Shown here in pieces: positions 36,947-45,439 of a stretch of 64,000 nt of DNA. A program made the translations under genes and the position numbers. This stretch comes from Microbacterium oleivorans (GTDB lineage: Bacteria; Actinomycetota; Actinomycetes; Actinomycetales; Microbacteriaceae), in assembly GCF_013389665.1 (NCBI RefSeq), contig NZ_CP058316.1:620001-684000 (forward strand). Direction: 5' to 3'. Positions within the stretch are counted from its first letter, which is position 1, and every line of letters begins with the position of its first letter. The notes beneath the pieces were generated by a model. It did no database searches. It worked only from the letters and a program-made list of their open reading frames with translations, and had not been told where the DNA came from.

Positions 36947-39600
36947 TCCTCGCGGCTCCTGCGGCACTCCCCGGCGTCGAGCCGGGCATCTCGCGCACGC
37001 TCGTCGTCCCGGGCGTCGGCGACGATGCCGGGTCCCCTCGGCACTGGCACGTGCTCGACACCGGCGGGCTGCTCGCGGACGCCGGCGCCGAACCGGTCGG
37101 CACCATCGTGGCGGTACACGGCAATCCGACCTGGTCGTATCTCTGGCGGGGGGTCATCGCCGCCTCTCTCGAGCGGGCTCGCTCCGGGCGAGCGGCCTGG
37201 CGTGTCGTCGCCGTCGACCAGCTCGAGATGGGATTCTCCGAGCGCACCGGCATCGCACGGGGGCTCGACCAGCGCATCGACGACCTCGGCGCCCTGATCG
37301 ACGCGCTGAGCCTGTCCGGCCGTGTCGTGACCCTCGGGCACGACTGGGGCGGGCCCATCTCGCTCGGCTGGGCGGTGCGCCACCGCGACCGCGTCGACGC
37401 CGTCGCCGTGCTCAACACCGCCGTGCACCACCCGGCGGGGATGCCGTTGCCCGCGGCTCTGCGCGTCGCCGGGGCGCGATCGCTCCTCGCCACCACCACG
37501 ACCCGCACCACGGCCTTCCTCGACACCACCCTGGCGCTGGCCGATCCGCCCCTCGATCCGGCGGTGCGCGCGACGTACCGCGCGCCGTACGCGAGCGCCG
37601 CGCGTCGCCGCGGCATCGGCGCCTTCGTGGCGGACATCCCGGCCACGCCCGACCATCCGAGCACGCCCGCGCTCGACGAGATCGCCGGCGGCCTGACCGG
37701 AGTGACCGTTCCCGCTCTCCTGCTGCGCGGTCCGCGCGACCCCGTCTTCGGCGAGCATCACCTCGACGATCTGGCGCGCCGCCTTCCCCACGCCGACGTG
37801 CACCGCTTCGAGGGGGCCGGTCACATGCTGGCCGAGGAGCGTCCCTACGCGGACGTCGTGCTCGATTGGCTGGATGATCGGGTGCTTGCGGCTCCCGCAC
37901 CGGGCGAGGACGCGATGCAGGAGGCCTCCCTCGACGCAGGGACGCCGGAGCCGGCATCCACACCCCTGTGGCAGCGGCTGGCCGAACGCCGTGACGACGA
38001 TGACACCGCGGTGGTCGACCTCACCCGCCGCACCGCCGGTGAGCCCGTACGCGTGAGCTGGCGCTCGCTCGCGGATCGGGTCGATCAGCTCGCCGCAGGA
38101 CTGACGGCCTTCGGCGTGCGACCGGGAGACCGTGTCTCGCTGCTGGTCCAACCCGGTCCGACCCTCACGGCGGTGCTCTACGCGTGTCTGCGCATCGGCG
38201 CCGTCGTCGTGGTCGCCGACCGCGGGCTCGGCGTCCGGGGGCTCTCCCGCGCCGTTCGCGGCACCGAGCCCGCGTTCGTGATCGGCGAGCGGGCCGGGCT
38301 CGCGGCCGCACGCGCGCTCGGCTGGCCGGGACGGAAGATCTCGGCCCCGCACCTGCCCGCACCCGCGGCGCGCGCCCTGGGCGTCGAGACGAGTCTCGTC
38401 GAGCTCGCCCGTACCGGCGCGGGCGGCGCGCTTCCTCCCGAACCGCGCCCCGAGGACGAGGCGGCCATCCTGTTCACCTCGGGATCGACCGGGCCGGCCA
38501 AGGGTGTCGTGTACACGCACGCGCAGCTGTCGGCGCTGCGCGACGCGCTCGCGGAGCACTTCGAGGTCGGCGCCGAGACCGGACTGGTGACGGGCTTCGC
38601 TCCCTTCGCCCTGCTCGGCCCCGCCCTCGGCACGCGGTCGGCGACGCCTCGCATGGACGTCTCGGCGCCGCGCACCCTCACCGCGACAGCCGTGGCCGAA
38701 GCCGTCCGCGCCTCCCAGGCGGGCATCGTGTTCCTCTCGCCCGCCGCGCTCGCGAACGTCTGCGCCACCGCCGGGGCCCTCTCGCCGAGCGATCGGGCCG
38801 CTCTCGCCGAGGTGAAGACGTTCCTCTCCACCGGAGCCCCCGTGGGCATCGACCTCCTGCGCCGAGCGCACGAGCTCATGCCCAACGCCCGCGCGCACAC
38901 GCCGTACGGCATGACCGAGTGCCTGCTGGTGACCGATATCACCCTGGACGAGCTCGAACGTACGCAGAGTTCGCCCGACGCGGGGGTCTGCGTCGGCACT
39001 CCGATCGGGACGGGCACAGTGCGCATCAGCGCTCTCGATGCCGGGGGGCGGGCAACCGGCGAGCTCTCGGATGCCGCAGGCGTGACCGGCGAGGTCGTCA
39101 TCTCGGCTCCGCACCTCAAGCGCGGCTACCACCGGCTGTGGGCCACCGATCGCGCGGCGGTCCGATCGACCCACGCTGTGGCCGGCCGGTGGCACCGCAC
39201 GGGCGACGTCGGCCATCTCGATCCGCAGGGGCGACTGTGGATCGAGGGGCGCCTCCCCCACGTCATCACCACGTCCTCGGGCCCGGTCACCCCCGTCGGG
39301 CCGGAGCAGCAGATCGAGACGGTCGATGACGTGCGCCGTGCCGCGGTCGTCGGCGTCGGGCCGCGCGGCGGCCAGGTCTGCGTCGCGGTGGTCGAGAGCG
39401 CTCCCGATGCGCGGCGCGCAGATCTGGCGTCCCCCGAGCTCACCGCCCGGGTGAGGTCGGCGGCCGACCTGCCGCTCGCCGCGGTTCTCGTCGTTCCGGG
39501 CCTGCCCACCGACATCCGCCACAACTCGAAGATCGACCGGTCACGGCTGTCGGCGTGGGCCGAGCGCTTGCTCGCGGGCGAGAAGCCGGGTGCACCGTGA
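36943..39600 (+). CDS. oleBC: OleBC fusion: beta-lactone decarboxylase and beta-lactone synthetase
   Basis: 885 residues from GTG 36943. Residues about 1-310 are OleB, an alpha/beta hydrolase of haloalkane-dehalogenase type with nucleophile Asp in GHDWGGPISLGW, HGNPTWSYLWRG and His in GAGHMLAEERP. Residues about 340-885 are OleC, an AMP-forming enzyme (AILFTSGSTGPAKGVVYTH, PYGMTECLLVTDI, RWHRTGDVGHLDPQGRLW). OleC makes the beta-lactone and OleB decarboxylates it to the cis-olefin. Natural B-C fusions are known in actinobacterial clusters. The frame continues without a break. Confidence 0.92.
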   Translation: MILAAPAALPGVEPGISRTLVVPGVGDDAGSPRHWHVLDTGGLLADAGAEPVGTIVAVHGNPTWSYLWRGVIAASLERARSGRAAWRVVAVDQLEMGFSERTGIARGLDQRIDDLGALIDALSLSGRVVTLGHDWGGPISLGWAVRHRDRVDAVAVLNTAVHHPAGMPLPAALRVAGARSLLATTTTRTTAFLDTTLALADPPLDPAVRATYRAPYASAARRRGIGAFVADIPATPDHPSTPALDEIAGGLTGVTVPALLLRGPRDPVFGEHHLDDLARRLPHADVHRFEGAGHMLAEERPYADVVLDWLDDRVLAAPAPGEDAMQEASLDAGTPEPASTPLWQRLAERRDDDDTAVVDLTRRTAGEPVRVSWRSLADRVDQLAAGLTAFGVRPGDRVSLLVQPGPTLTAVLYACLRIGAVVVVADRGLGVRGLSRAVRGTEPAFVIGERAGLAAARALGWPGRKISAPHLPAPAARALGVETSLVELARTGAGGALPPEPRPEDEAAILFTSGSTGPAKGVVYTHAQLSALRDALAEHFEVGAETGLVTGFAPFALLGPALGTRSATPRMDVSAPRTLTATAVAEAVRASQAGIVFLSPAALANVCATAGALSPSDRAALAEVKTFLSTGAPVGIDLLRRAHELMPNARAHTPYGMTECLLVTDITLDELERTQSSPDAGVCVGTPIGTGTVRISALDAGGRATGELSDAAGVTGEVVISAPHLKRGYHRLWATDRAAVRSTHAVAGRWHRTGDVGHLDPQGRLWIEGRLPHVITTSSGPVTPVGPEQQIETVDDVRRAAVVGVGPRGGQVCVAVVESAPDARRADLASPELTARVRSAADLPLAAVLVVPGLPTDIRHNSKIDRSRLSAWAERLLAGEKPGAP

Positions 39601-40574
39601 TCGTCCTCGCCACGGGCACGTCCGGTTTCCTCGGGCGCGCCGTCGTGGCCGATCTTCTGGCCGCGGGTCACGAGGTGCGCACGCTGCAGCGCCGCCCATC
39701 CGGGGTGCCCGGCGCGCGTGACGTGCTCGGGTCCATCACCGATTCCGAGGTCGTCGGGCGCGCTGTCGAGGGCGCCGACGCCGTCGTCCATCTCGCGGCC
39801 AAGGTGTCGCTCGCGGGTGATGTTCGGGAGTTCCACGCGGTGAACGTCGAGGGCACCCGGACGATGCTCGACGCGGCCTCCCGTGCCGGGGTGGCTCGCT
39901 TCGTGCAGGTCTCCTCCCCCTCGGTGGCCCACGCGGGTTCCTCCCTGGCGGGGGCCGGCGCGGATGCCGCGGACCCGGTGCGCGCCCGCGGTGAGTACGC
40001 CCGCACCAAGGCCGAGGCCGAGCTCATCGCCCTCGGGCGCGACGGCGACGCCATGCGCGTGGTCGCCGTGCGCCCGCACCTCGTGTGGGGGCCGGGCGAT
40101 CCGCAGCTCATCGAGCGGATCGTCGCACGGGCCCGGCGCCGCACCCTCCCCCTGCTCAACGGCGGTACCGCGCTCATCGACACGACCTACGTCGACAACG
40201 CCGCCTCGGGCATCGTTGCAGCGCTCCACCGAGCGGATGCCGTCGGCGGGCGCGCGTACGTCCTGACCAACGGGGAGCCTCGCCCGGTCGGCGACCTGAT
40301 GGCGGGTATCTGCCGCGCTGCCGGGGCCCCGGAGCCCCGATTGCGCCTGCCGGCTGTCGTCGCGAAGGCCGCCGGCGCGGCCGTCGAGAAGATCTGGGAG
40401 ATCCGCCCGGGCGCGGACGAGCCGCCGATGACCCGTTTTCTCGCCGAGCAGCTGTCGACGGCGCACTGGTTCGATCAGACCGCCATCCGTCGGGATCTGG
40501 ACTGGTCCCCTTCGGTCACCATCGACGAGGGGCTCGAACGCCTCGCAGGTCACTACGCCGACAGCCGCAGCTGA
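39597..40574 (+). CDS. oleD: OleD, NAD(P)-dependent beta-keto acid reductase
   Basis: 325 residues from GTG 39597, overlapping the oleBC stop. Extended SDR with glycine motif GTSGFLG at 7-13 and the YxxxK pair in RGEYARTKAEAEL. It reduces the OleA product to a beta-hydroxy acid, the OleC substrate. With oleA and oleBC this completes the pathway; all junctions are 4-base overlaps. Confidence 0.92.
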   Translation: MIVLATGTSGFLGRAVVADLLAAGHEVRTLQRRPSGVPGARDVLGSITDSEVVGRAVEGADAVVHLAAKVSLAGDVREFHAVNVEGTRTMLDAASRAGVARFVQVSSPSVAHAGSSLAGAGADAADPVRARGEYARTKAEAELIALGRDGDAMRVVAVRPHLVWGPGDPQLIERIVARARRRTLPLLNGGTALIDTTYVDNAASGIVAALHRADAVGGRAYVLTNGEPRPVGDLMAGICRAAGAPEPRLRLPAVVAKAAGAAVEKIWEIRPGADEPPMTRFLAEQLSTAHWFDQTAIRRDLDWSPSVTIDEGLERLAGHYADSRS

Positions 40575-40577
40575 GCC

Positions 40578-41546
40578 TCATCCTCCGGTGCGACGACGTC
40601 GCCGCCACGGCACCACCGCGATCACGACGCCGATGAGGGCCACCACCGCCGCCCCGGCGGCAGCGATGAGCGTCGGTCCCGCGGGCGCCGGGGCGATGAC
40701 GTCGAGCACGATCGACGCGCAGAGCAGTCCCACCACCGACCCGAGGCCGAGCAGCAGCACACCCGTGCGGCGCACGAGCGCAGCCGACATCACGATGTAG
40801 ACCACTCCGGTCGCCCCGCCGAGATACATCCACGGCTCACTCGGCATCGCGGCTGGGGTTCCGTTGATCACCATGCTGACGGCGGCAGCGAGCCCGAGGA
40901 TCACGGTGCCGCCGGTGAAGTTGACGACCGTCGCCGCGAGGGGGCTGCCGATCGCCTGTCGCAACCGACCATTGGTGGCCTGCTGCCAGGCGATGCCCGC
41001 ACCGGCCACGAGGGGCAGCACGAGCATCCACCACGCCGCCGGCTCGCCGCGGGGGCCGAGGGCGCACAGGACGACGCCGGCGACCGCCAGGAGACCGCCC
41101 ACCAGACGCGGCGGCGTGACCGCGACCACGCCCGCCGGGCCGTATCCGACCCGATCGAGCGCGAGTCCGCCCGAGGTCTGACCGGCGACGAGCCCCACCG
41201 TGAACAGGGCGACACCGATCGAGGCGACGGTGAGCCCCTGGGTTGCGACGGTGACGGCTCCGGCCAGACCGCCCAGCAGCATCCAGGCGGGGATGCCGCG
41301 CCCGATGCCGTCGCGCAGACGTCGCAACCCCGCGCGTCCGCTCGGAACCGCGACGGTGATGGCGACGATGAGGATGAGACCCGACCCGAACGAGATGACG
41401 GCGGCGACCAAGCCATCGCCCACCGCAGCACCCAGGGCGCCGTTGATGCGAGCCTGCACGGCGGTCAGCACGCCGACGAGCACGGCACCCGCGACCGCGG
41501 CGGCGAGGGCGTGCGCGCGGGGGGTGTCATCGGTCACGTGGTCCAT
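40578..41546 (-). CDS. DMT family transporter (YdcZ/DUF606 type)
   Basis: 322 residues from ATG 41546, with about ten hydrophobic segments arranged as two related halves (AVQARINGALGAAVGDGLVA and QQATNGRLRQAIGSPLAATV), the DUF606 duplication. An inner-membrane transporter of unknown substrate. It is convergent with oleD, 3 bases between stops. Confidence 0.85.
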   Translation of the reverse strand: MDHVTDDTPRAHALAAAVAGAVLVGVLTAVQARINGALGAAVGDGLVAAVISFGSGLILIVAITVAVPSGRAGLRRLRDGIGRGIPAWMLLGGLAGAVTVATQGLTVASIGVALFTVGLVAGQTSGGLALDRVGYGPAGVVAVTPPRLVGGLLAVAGVVLCALGPRGEPAAWWMLVLPLVAGAGIAWQQATNGRLRQAIGSPLAATVVNFTGGTVILGLAAAVSMVINGTPAAMPSEPWMYLGGATGVVYIVMSAALVRRTGVLLLGLGSVVGLLCASIVLDVIAPAPAGPTLIAAAGAAVVALIGVVIAVVPWRRRRRTGG

Positions 41547-41627
41547 GGTGCACGACGGAGGCTTGGGCGCCGAAACCGCAGCTCGACCGCGGGGACGCGA
41601 CGGGGCAGGGCGTCTAGGCTGATCGCC

Positions 41628-41903
41628 ATGTACATCGGCACGATCCGCCCCGTCGAGAGTCGCAGCGTCGAGCTCACCGGCCACTCGCTCGCCGAGATCC
41701 GCGAGCAGGCGCGTGCCGCGACACCGGAGGGTTTCCACCTGGTGGGAGCGCCCGTGAAGATGATCAAAGGCAGTACCGAGCTCGCCGCCACGGCGACATT
41801 CGAACGACGGGACGGGCTTCGCGACGTCGAAGCCGACGACCGTGCCGCACTCGACGCGCAGGTGCCGGAGGGCTGGCGTCTGGTGAATCTCCGCAAGCTC
41901 TGA
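41628..41903 (+). CDS. Small conserved-looking protein, function unknown
   Basis: 91 residues from ATG 41628. Soluble, mixed alpha/beta, beginning MYIGTIRPVESRSVELTG and ending EGWRLVNLRKL. No motif I recognise. Divergent from the DMT transporter gene. Confidence 0.6.
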   Translation: MYIGTIRPVESRSVELTGHSLAEIREQARAATPEGFHLVGAPVKMIKGSTELAATATFERRDGLRDVEADDRAALDAQVPEGWRLVNLRKL

Positions 41904-41988
41904 CACGCGTCGCGTGATGCAGTACATCGCGCTTCGACGCCACGCAACCCTAGGTGCGGACCGCGGGGGCCGTGGCAGTGTTGCTGCA

Positions 41989-42342
41989 ATGCGCACACTG
42001 GTCTACGGGAACCACTCCCTCGTCACCAGTGACGACGTGTCCCACACCCTCCTGCAGCTGACCGCGGGCTTCGCGACACAGTCGGTGTGCGAGGTGGTGA
42101 CCATACCCACGGTTGCCGACGCGTCGGTGGTGGACGTCGATGTCGTCGTCGGCCTCGGCACCCACCTCATCTCGACGCCGCTGGCATGGCCGCAGGAGGA
42201 TCCTGACTTCTCCGCCGCGGTGGCGACGCTGCAACTGCATCCGAGCTACCCTCGCGTTGCCGTGACCGATCCGTTCGAGCCGCAGGACGACGGCCTGCCG
42301 TGGCCGGTCGACGACGAGTTCGGTTCGATCGACCGGTTCTGA
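41989..42342 (+). CDS. Hypothetical protein, acidic
   Basis: 117 residues from ATG 41989. Central ASVVDVDVVVGLGTHLIS and acidic C-terminus PWPVDDEFGSIDRF. No membrane segments or known motif. Codon use matches the chromosome. Function unknown. Confidence 0.55.
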   Translation: MRTLVYGNHSLVTSDDVSHTLLQLTAGFATQSVCEVVTIPTVADASVVDVDVVVGLGTHLISTPLAWPQEDPDFSAAVATLQLHPSYPRVAVTDPFEPQDDGLPWPVDDEFGSIDRF

Positions 42343-42608
42343 CCCCCTCGGGCGTCACGGCAGGGGTGGCGACGGCGAACGGGTGACCGGCACCCGTCGG
42401 TCGCGCGGCGACCCCACCGAGTTGGGGGGGAGGGTGGCAGGGCCGCCGCTTTCGGACCGACCGGTGCGCGTGACGCTACGCCACCACCGCCGTGCGCGAT
42501 AGCCCCTTCACTCCCGCCGCACCTGCGAGAGTCAGCTGTCGCCCACGGCGACCCGACCGCCCTCCGGCGCCTCGGGTGTCGCGCTCGAATGACCCACCAA
42601 GCCTGGCC

Positions 42609-42860
42609 ATGCCAGAGCCGGATCGCACCGAACATGACCCCGACCGCTTCGGGTACCCCACCCAAAACTCCCTCGACGAGGCGTTCCAGCGGCCCTCCCA
42701 GTTCGCTGAGCCGCTGACGCGGAAGGAGCACGAAAGCCACGCCAGGGCGTACGCCGCGTACCTCGACGGGTACTTCCGCACGTACGACGCCGCCGTGCGC
42801 GACCTCGGCAATCCCGAACGGTTCGGCGAGGTGTCTGAGCACGACGTCCACGGCGAGTGA
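42609..42860 (+). CDS. Hypothetical small charged protein
   Basis: 83 residues from ATG 42609, the likely start in a longer open frame. Very hydrophilic (DRTEHDPDRFGYPTQNSLDE, then ARAYAAYLDGYFRTYDAAVR). Unknown family. Upstream DNA holds a G-rich stretch at 42424-42442. Confidence 0.55.
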   Translation: MPEPDRTEHDPDRFGYPTQNSLDEAFQRPSQFAEPLTRKEHESHARAYAAYLDGYFRTYDAAVRDLGNPERFGEVSEHDVHGE

Positions 42861-43175
42861 CGCGTTGCACCCTCCGAAAGCGGCGTCCGGGTGGGGCGTT
42901 TATTCGTGGCGGACGACGAATCGGATTGATGTTCGATCTTCGTCCGGCGTGTCGATGAGGGCCTCCTCATACAAGCGGGCATCGGGTGCACCGTGGCTTA
43001 GCGTGATCGAGACGCTGCTTCTGCCTTGGGGGCCGGGATCACCTCCCGTTGCGTCGGGAACGGAGCGGGGACTCCGCCGACGAGGAGCGCGTGCTGTCTC
43101 GCGCAGCACTGTTCGGCAGACAGACCCCCGTTCTGTCTGCCGAACAGTCGCGAACAGTGACGAGACGCTCGCCGG
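42861..43175. other. 315-bp gap with a hairpin and a possible gene remnant
   Basis: No intact gene is apparent. A minus-strand open frame ending at 42900 has a protein-like end (SVSITLSHGAPDARLYEEAL) but no good start, so it may be a decayed 3' end. The hairpin at 43108-43148 is in this gap. Confidence 0.35.
43108..43148. terminator. Perfect 17-bp stem, probable terminator of the DUF7882-like gene
   Basis: ACTGTTCGGCAGACAGA pairs with TCTGTCTGCCGAACAGT around a 7-base loop, 28 bases past the stop of the minus-strand gene at 43176. There is no T-tract. It might instead be a protein site or element remnant. Confidence 0.55.
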
Positions 43176-43472
43176 TCATGCCTGCGGTTCGGGGACGATC
43201 TGCAATCCAGCCGGACCGTTGGCGGACGCCATGAGCGCGTCGATCCATCTCGGGTTCAGCTGCGGCGAGCGGCTCCCCGCGAAATGGAACTGCAGCGGAA
43301 GGCTGGGATGGATCCAGAACTCGCGGTGACCAGTGCCGTGCGGCGACGACGTCTCGAACAAGAACGGCTCGCCTCGGCGGAGCTTGGTCATGAAGATTAC
43401 CCGCAGATGCGCGAGCGTGCGGTCCTCGATCTCGAGCGGCTGTCCCGCACCCTTGTAGTAAAGCTGTCCCAC
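43176..43472 (-). CDS. DUF7882-like Microbacteriaceae protein
   Basis: 98 residues from GTG 43472 with GAGGAG upstream. The pattern IEDRTLAHLRVIFMTKLRRG, then WIHPSLPLQFHFAG and LNPRWIDALMASAN matches a small family abundant in Microbacteriaceae and sometimes mislabelled DNA ligase. Function unknown. Followed by the 17-bp hairpin. Confidence 0.75.
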   Translation of the reverse strand: MGQLYYKGAGQPLEIEDRTLAHLRVIFMTKLRRGEPFLFETSSPHGTGHREFWIHPSLPLQFHFAGSRSPQLNPRWIDALMASANGPAGLQIVPEPQA

Positions 43473-43858
43473 AATCGCTCCTCGGAATTCGTGTTCGCCG
43501 GCTGACGGCCGTAGCCGGGCTCGCCCTGAAGGGTGCATCGAGCCGACGCATCGGTCGCTCACCGCCATGACCGACCTCGCAGATGCGAGCACCCTGAAGG
43601 ACATCTGATCATCCCGCTTCGGTTGGCGCCTCGCCTGCGATCCGGCCCGACAACAGCGGCTCCCCCGGCCTTCGCATCGTGCGCGAGCCGGCGGCAGGAG
43701 AGTCGCCGCCGTATTGCGACGGCATCCCGTTCACGGCCTGAGACGAGAACCGCCTTGGTGTCCGCTGGCTGACCATCAGACGGCAGCGTGTGCGCACAAC
43801 TGAACGGTTTGCGCTCCACAACCGGGGGCGATGGACAAGCCCGTCGGGCGTCCTCGAG
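43473..43858. other. 386-bp gap before the attachment site
   Basis: No convincing gene. A plus-strand stretch 43598-43742 ends SPGLRIVREPAAGESPPYCD and six more residues; it lacks a start and could be a remnant. CACCCTGAAGG-like words repeat at about 43524 and 43594. Confidence 0.3.
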
Positions 43859-43890
43859 AGCCGACTACGGGACTCGAACCCGTAACCCCC
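43859..43890 (-). other. Prophage attachment site: 3' end of a tRNA gene
   Basis: On the minus strand ACGGG-TTCGAGT-CCCGT is a complete T-arm followed by acceptor strand AGTCGGC and discriminator T. The 5' acceptor (GCCGACT), D-arm and a fitting anticodon stem are missing, so this is only a tRNA 3' fragment. With chromosome on its 3' side and phage on its 5' side, it is the original tRNA end displaced by integration. Confidence 0.8.
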
Positions 43891-43916
43891 GTTTTCGACG
43901 TGCGACGTACCATCGC

Positions 43917-43978
43917 GTACTTTGATGTACTTTGTGCGCTTCGCGACGGTTGCAGTACGTCAAAGTACAACTAAGTAC
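43917..43978. promoter_or_regulatory. Candidate arm-type integrase binding sites
   Basis: GTACTTTG occurs at 43917-43924 and 43927-43934, and the inverted words CAAAGTAC and CTAAGTAC at 43961-43968 and 43971-43978. Each pair has 10-bp spacing, one helical turn. Position beside the att core fits tyrosine-integrase arm sites. Confidence 0.6.
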
Positions 43979-44060
43979 ACGCGCAAAACCATGGGTAAAC
44001 CATGGGTCGTAGCCGTCGCGCGCGGCCACCCACGACGCGAGTCGACCGCCGACATCGCAG

Positions 44061-44246
44061 TCAGCCGCCATGGATGCCTGGGAGGTCTTCGCCGGCGGGG
44101 GGACGCTCGACCCACGGGATCTCGAGCTCCCACCCGCACCCGCCGCACCGGTACCCGCCGTCGACGGTGCGCATGACGGTGCCGCAGACCTCGCAGCGCG
44201 GCTCGGCGCCGATGTCGAACTCGTCATCGGTTTCCCCGTCCGTCAT
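44061..44246 (-). CDS. Small zinc-ribbon phage protein
   Basis: 61 residues. Two CxxC pairs, Cys18/Cys21 and Cys34/Cys37 (RCEVCGTVMRTVDGGYRCGG), form a zinc ribbon, with an acidic N-terminus. It starts in the stop of the upstream membrane protein gene (ATGA). Role unknown; likely an early or lysogenic protein. Confidence 0.75.
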   Translation of the reverse strand: MTDGETDDEFDIGAEPRCEVCGTVMRTVDGGYRCGGCGWELEIPWVERPPAGEDLPGIHGG

Positions 44247-44503
44247 CGCTGACCCTCCGGCGCTGGGGGTGTGTTCACGATGCGGCGCTTGACCACGAGG
44301 AAGGCGGCGAGGGTAGCCAGCCACCAGGCGGCGAAGATTCCCCAGCCGATAGCGAATGCGACATCCGCACCGTCGCCGTGGCCGGCGACGATCTCCGAGA
44401 GTTTCAGTGCCCCCATGGCGACGCAGAGGACGATCTGACTGATGGGCAACCACCTCGCGGTGCCCGACCACATCCCCACAATCTGCCGCTGCCACCACCC
44501 CAT
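44243..44503 (-). CDS. Small membrane protein, prophage
   Basis: 86 residues from ATG 44503. Two hydrophobic segments, about 18-40 (WLPISQIVLCVAMGALKLSE) and 48-72 (FAIGWGIFAAWWLATLAAFL), then a basic end. Possibly superinfection immunity, but nothing shows this directly. Confidence 0.65.
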   Translation of the reverse strand: MGWWQRQIVGMWSGTARWLPISQIVLCVAMGALKLSEIVAGHGDGADVAFAIGWGIFAAWWLATLAAFLVVKRRIVNTPPAPEGQR

Positions 44504-44538
44504 AGGCCGAGCGTACTGCCGACCGATGTCGGAGGCGC

Positions 44539-44883
44539 ATGACAGTCTCTCGGCCGCAGGAAGGGGGTCTCGGCGACGTGGGGACAAACAAGAGATACGC
44601 CGAAGCGATGGACCGGCGAGCCGCCGAGCTGTCGCAGCAGACGCTCATGCGCATCCCACCCTGCACGATCCCGATGCAGGCCTACGGACCGCAGCCGCTC
44701 GAGTGGGCCGAGCATCGCCCCACGGTGTGGGCGTGGGTGTCGTGGCCTCACAAGCCCGCCGAGCGTCTCCCCGCCGTCGCACACGGTTGGAACGACCGCG
44801 TCGTCGTCGTGTACTGGATGAGCGACGCCGGCGAACTCAACACCGTCGTGTGGCGAAACGCAGTCACACGACGGCACGCGTGA
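44539..44883 (+). CDS. Hypothetical prophage protein
   Basis: 114 residues from ATG 44539 (GGAGG 3-4 bases upstream; GTG 44578 is an alternative). Contains PPCTIPMQAYGPQPLEWAEH and GWNDRVVVVYWMSDAGELNT, with many Trp. No known family. Divergent from the two minus-strand genes to its left. Confidence 0.6.
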   Translation: MTVSRPQEGGLGDVGTNKRYAEAMDRRAAELSQQTLMRIPPCTIPMQAYGPQPLEWAEHRPTVWAWVSWPHKPAERLPAVAHGWNDRVVVVYWMSDAGELNTVVWRNAVTRRHA

Positions 44884-44978
44884 CGCGGTACTCGCTTCTG
44901 CCACGCCCGATTCGGACGCAGAACCGAGAGAATGTGGTCACATCGCCCGGCGCCGCCGGGCAGGAAAGGAAATCAACG

Positions 44979-45167
44979 ATGGTGATGATGACCGCAGGGC
45001 AACTGTCTCACGACTGCCTCGGCAAGACCTTCACACGCACCGACGCGAGCGGGAACAAGACGAGCGGCCTGCTCGAATCGCTGAGCATAGGTTCCTTCGG
45101 CGTAAGCGCTCAGTACGGCGAGTACACCGTTCGCCTGCAACCCGATGAGAGCGTAGACGTCTCCTGA
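44979..45167 (+). CDS. Hypothetical small prophage protein
   Basis: 62 residues from ATG 44979 with a strong AGGAAAGGA ribosome site. Reads as a small beta-rich domain (LGKTFTRTDASGNKTSGLLE, YGEYTVRLQPDE). Unknown function. It has its own terminator 8 bases after the stop and an inverted repeat ATGTG-GT-CACAT upstream. Confidence 0.65.
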   Translation: MVMMTAGQLSHDCLGKTFTRTDASGNKTSGLLESLSIGSFGVSAQYGEYTVRLQPDESVDVS

Positions 45168-45174
45168 GAAAAGG

Positions 45175-45210
45175 CCCCGCGTCCCAGGCCGAATGCGAAG
45201 GGACGCGGGG
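45175..45210 (+). terminator. Hairpin terminator
   Basis: CCCCGCGTCCC and GGGACGCGGGG pair perfectly (11 bp) around a 14-base loop, just after the gene ending at 45167. Confidence 0.8.
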
Positions 45211-45218
45211 TCAGGACG

Positions 45219-45363
45219 CAACGTGACCGTAACGCCCGCCCGCTACGATCACGGCCATGACGGACTGCGGGCACCACATCCTGGAACGAGAAGACGTCGG
45301 CGAACCCTGGATCTGCCGGGGCTGCGGGGCCCCGCTCCACTGACCCGACGCTGCTGACGGCAA
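45219..45363 (+). repeat. 145-bp duplicated mini-gene module, copy 1
   Basis: Nearly identical to 46698-46842 (constant offset 1479), including promoter, the whole 28-codon gene and 20 bases after its stop. Most differences in the gene are synonymous. Confidence 0.9.
45257..45343 (+). CDS. 28-residue zinc-knuckle mini-protein, copy 1
   Basis: ATG 45257 to TGA. Cys4-x2-His7 and Cys20-x2-Cys23 (WICRGCGAPLH end) suggest a tiny zinc finger. A TACGAT -10 ends 7 bases before the ATG with TGAC further upstream, so the mRNA is probably leaderless. The copy at 46736 encodes the same protein, which argues for selection on the peptide. Function unknown. Confidence 0.65.
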   Translation: MTDCGHHILEREDVGEPWICRGCGAPLH

Positions 45364-45391
45364 CCCCCCCGCGGGCCCCCGATCTTGGACT

Positions 45392-45397
45392 TAGACT
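45392..45397 (+). promoter_or_regulatory. -10 element TAGACT of the hydrophobic mini-gene, copy 1
   Basis: TAGACTCCGCGCCGCCGGG aligns with TATACTCCGCGCCGCCGGG at 46528. Both -10 elements end 43 bases before their ATG, so the promoter was duplicated with the gene. Confidence 0.55.
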
Positions 45398-45439
45398 CCG
45401 CGCCGCCGGGGATAGCTCCCGGCAGAAGGGAGTCCTGAG

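Noticed and set aside
36802..39522. Open frame of 906 codons on the minus strand
   Set aside because: Antisense to oleBC; low-complexity Arg/Gly/Asp sequence without any motif.
42424..42442. G-quadruplex motif
   Set aside because: Four G-runs fit the loose pattern, but such stretches arise by chance at this GC content and no regulatory position is obvious.
43859..43950. A complete tRNA gene at the prophage border
   Set aside because: Only the T-arm and 3' acceptor strand are present; no matching 5' acceptor (GCCGACT) or anticodon stem lies within 100 bases.
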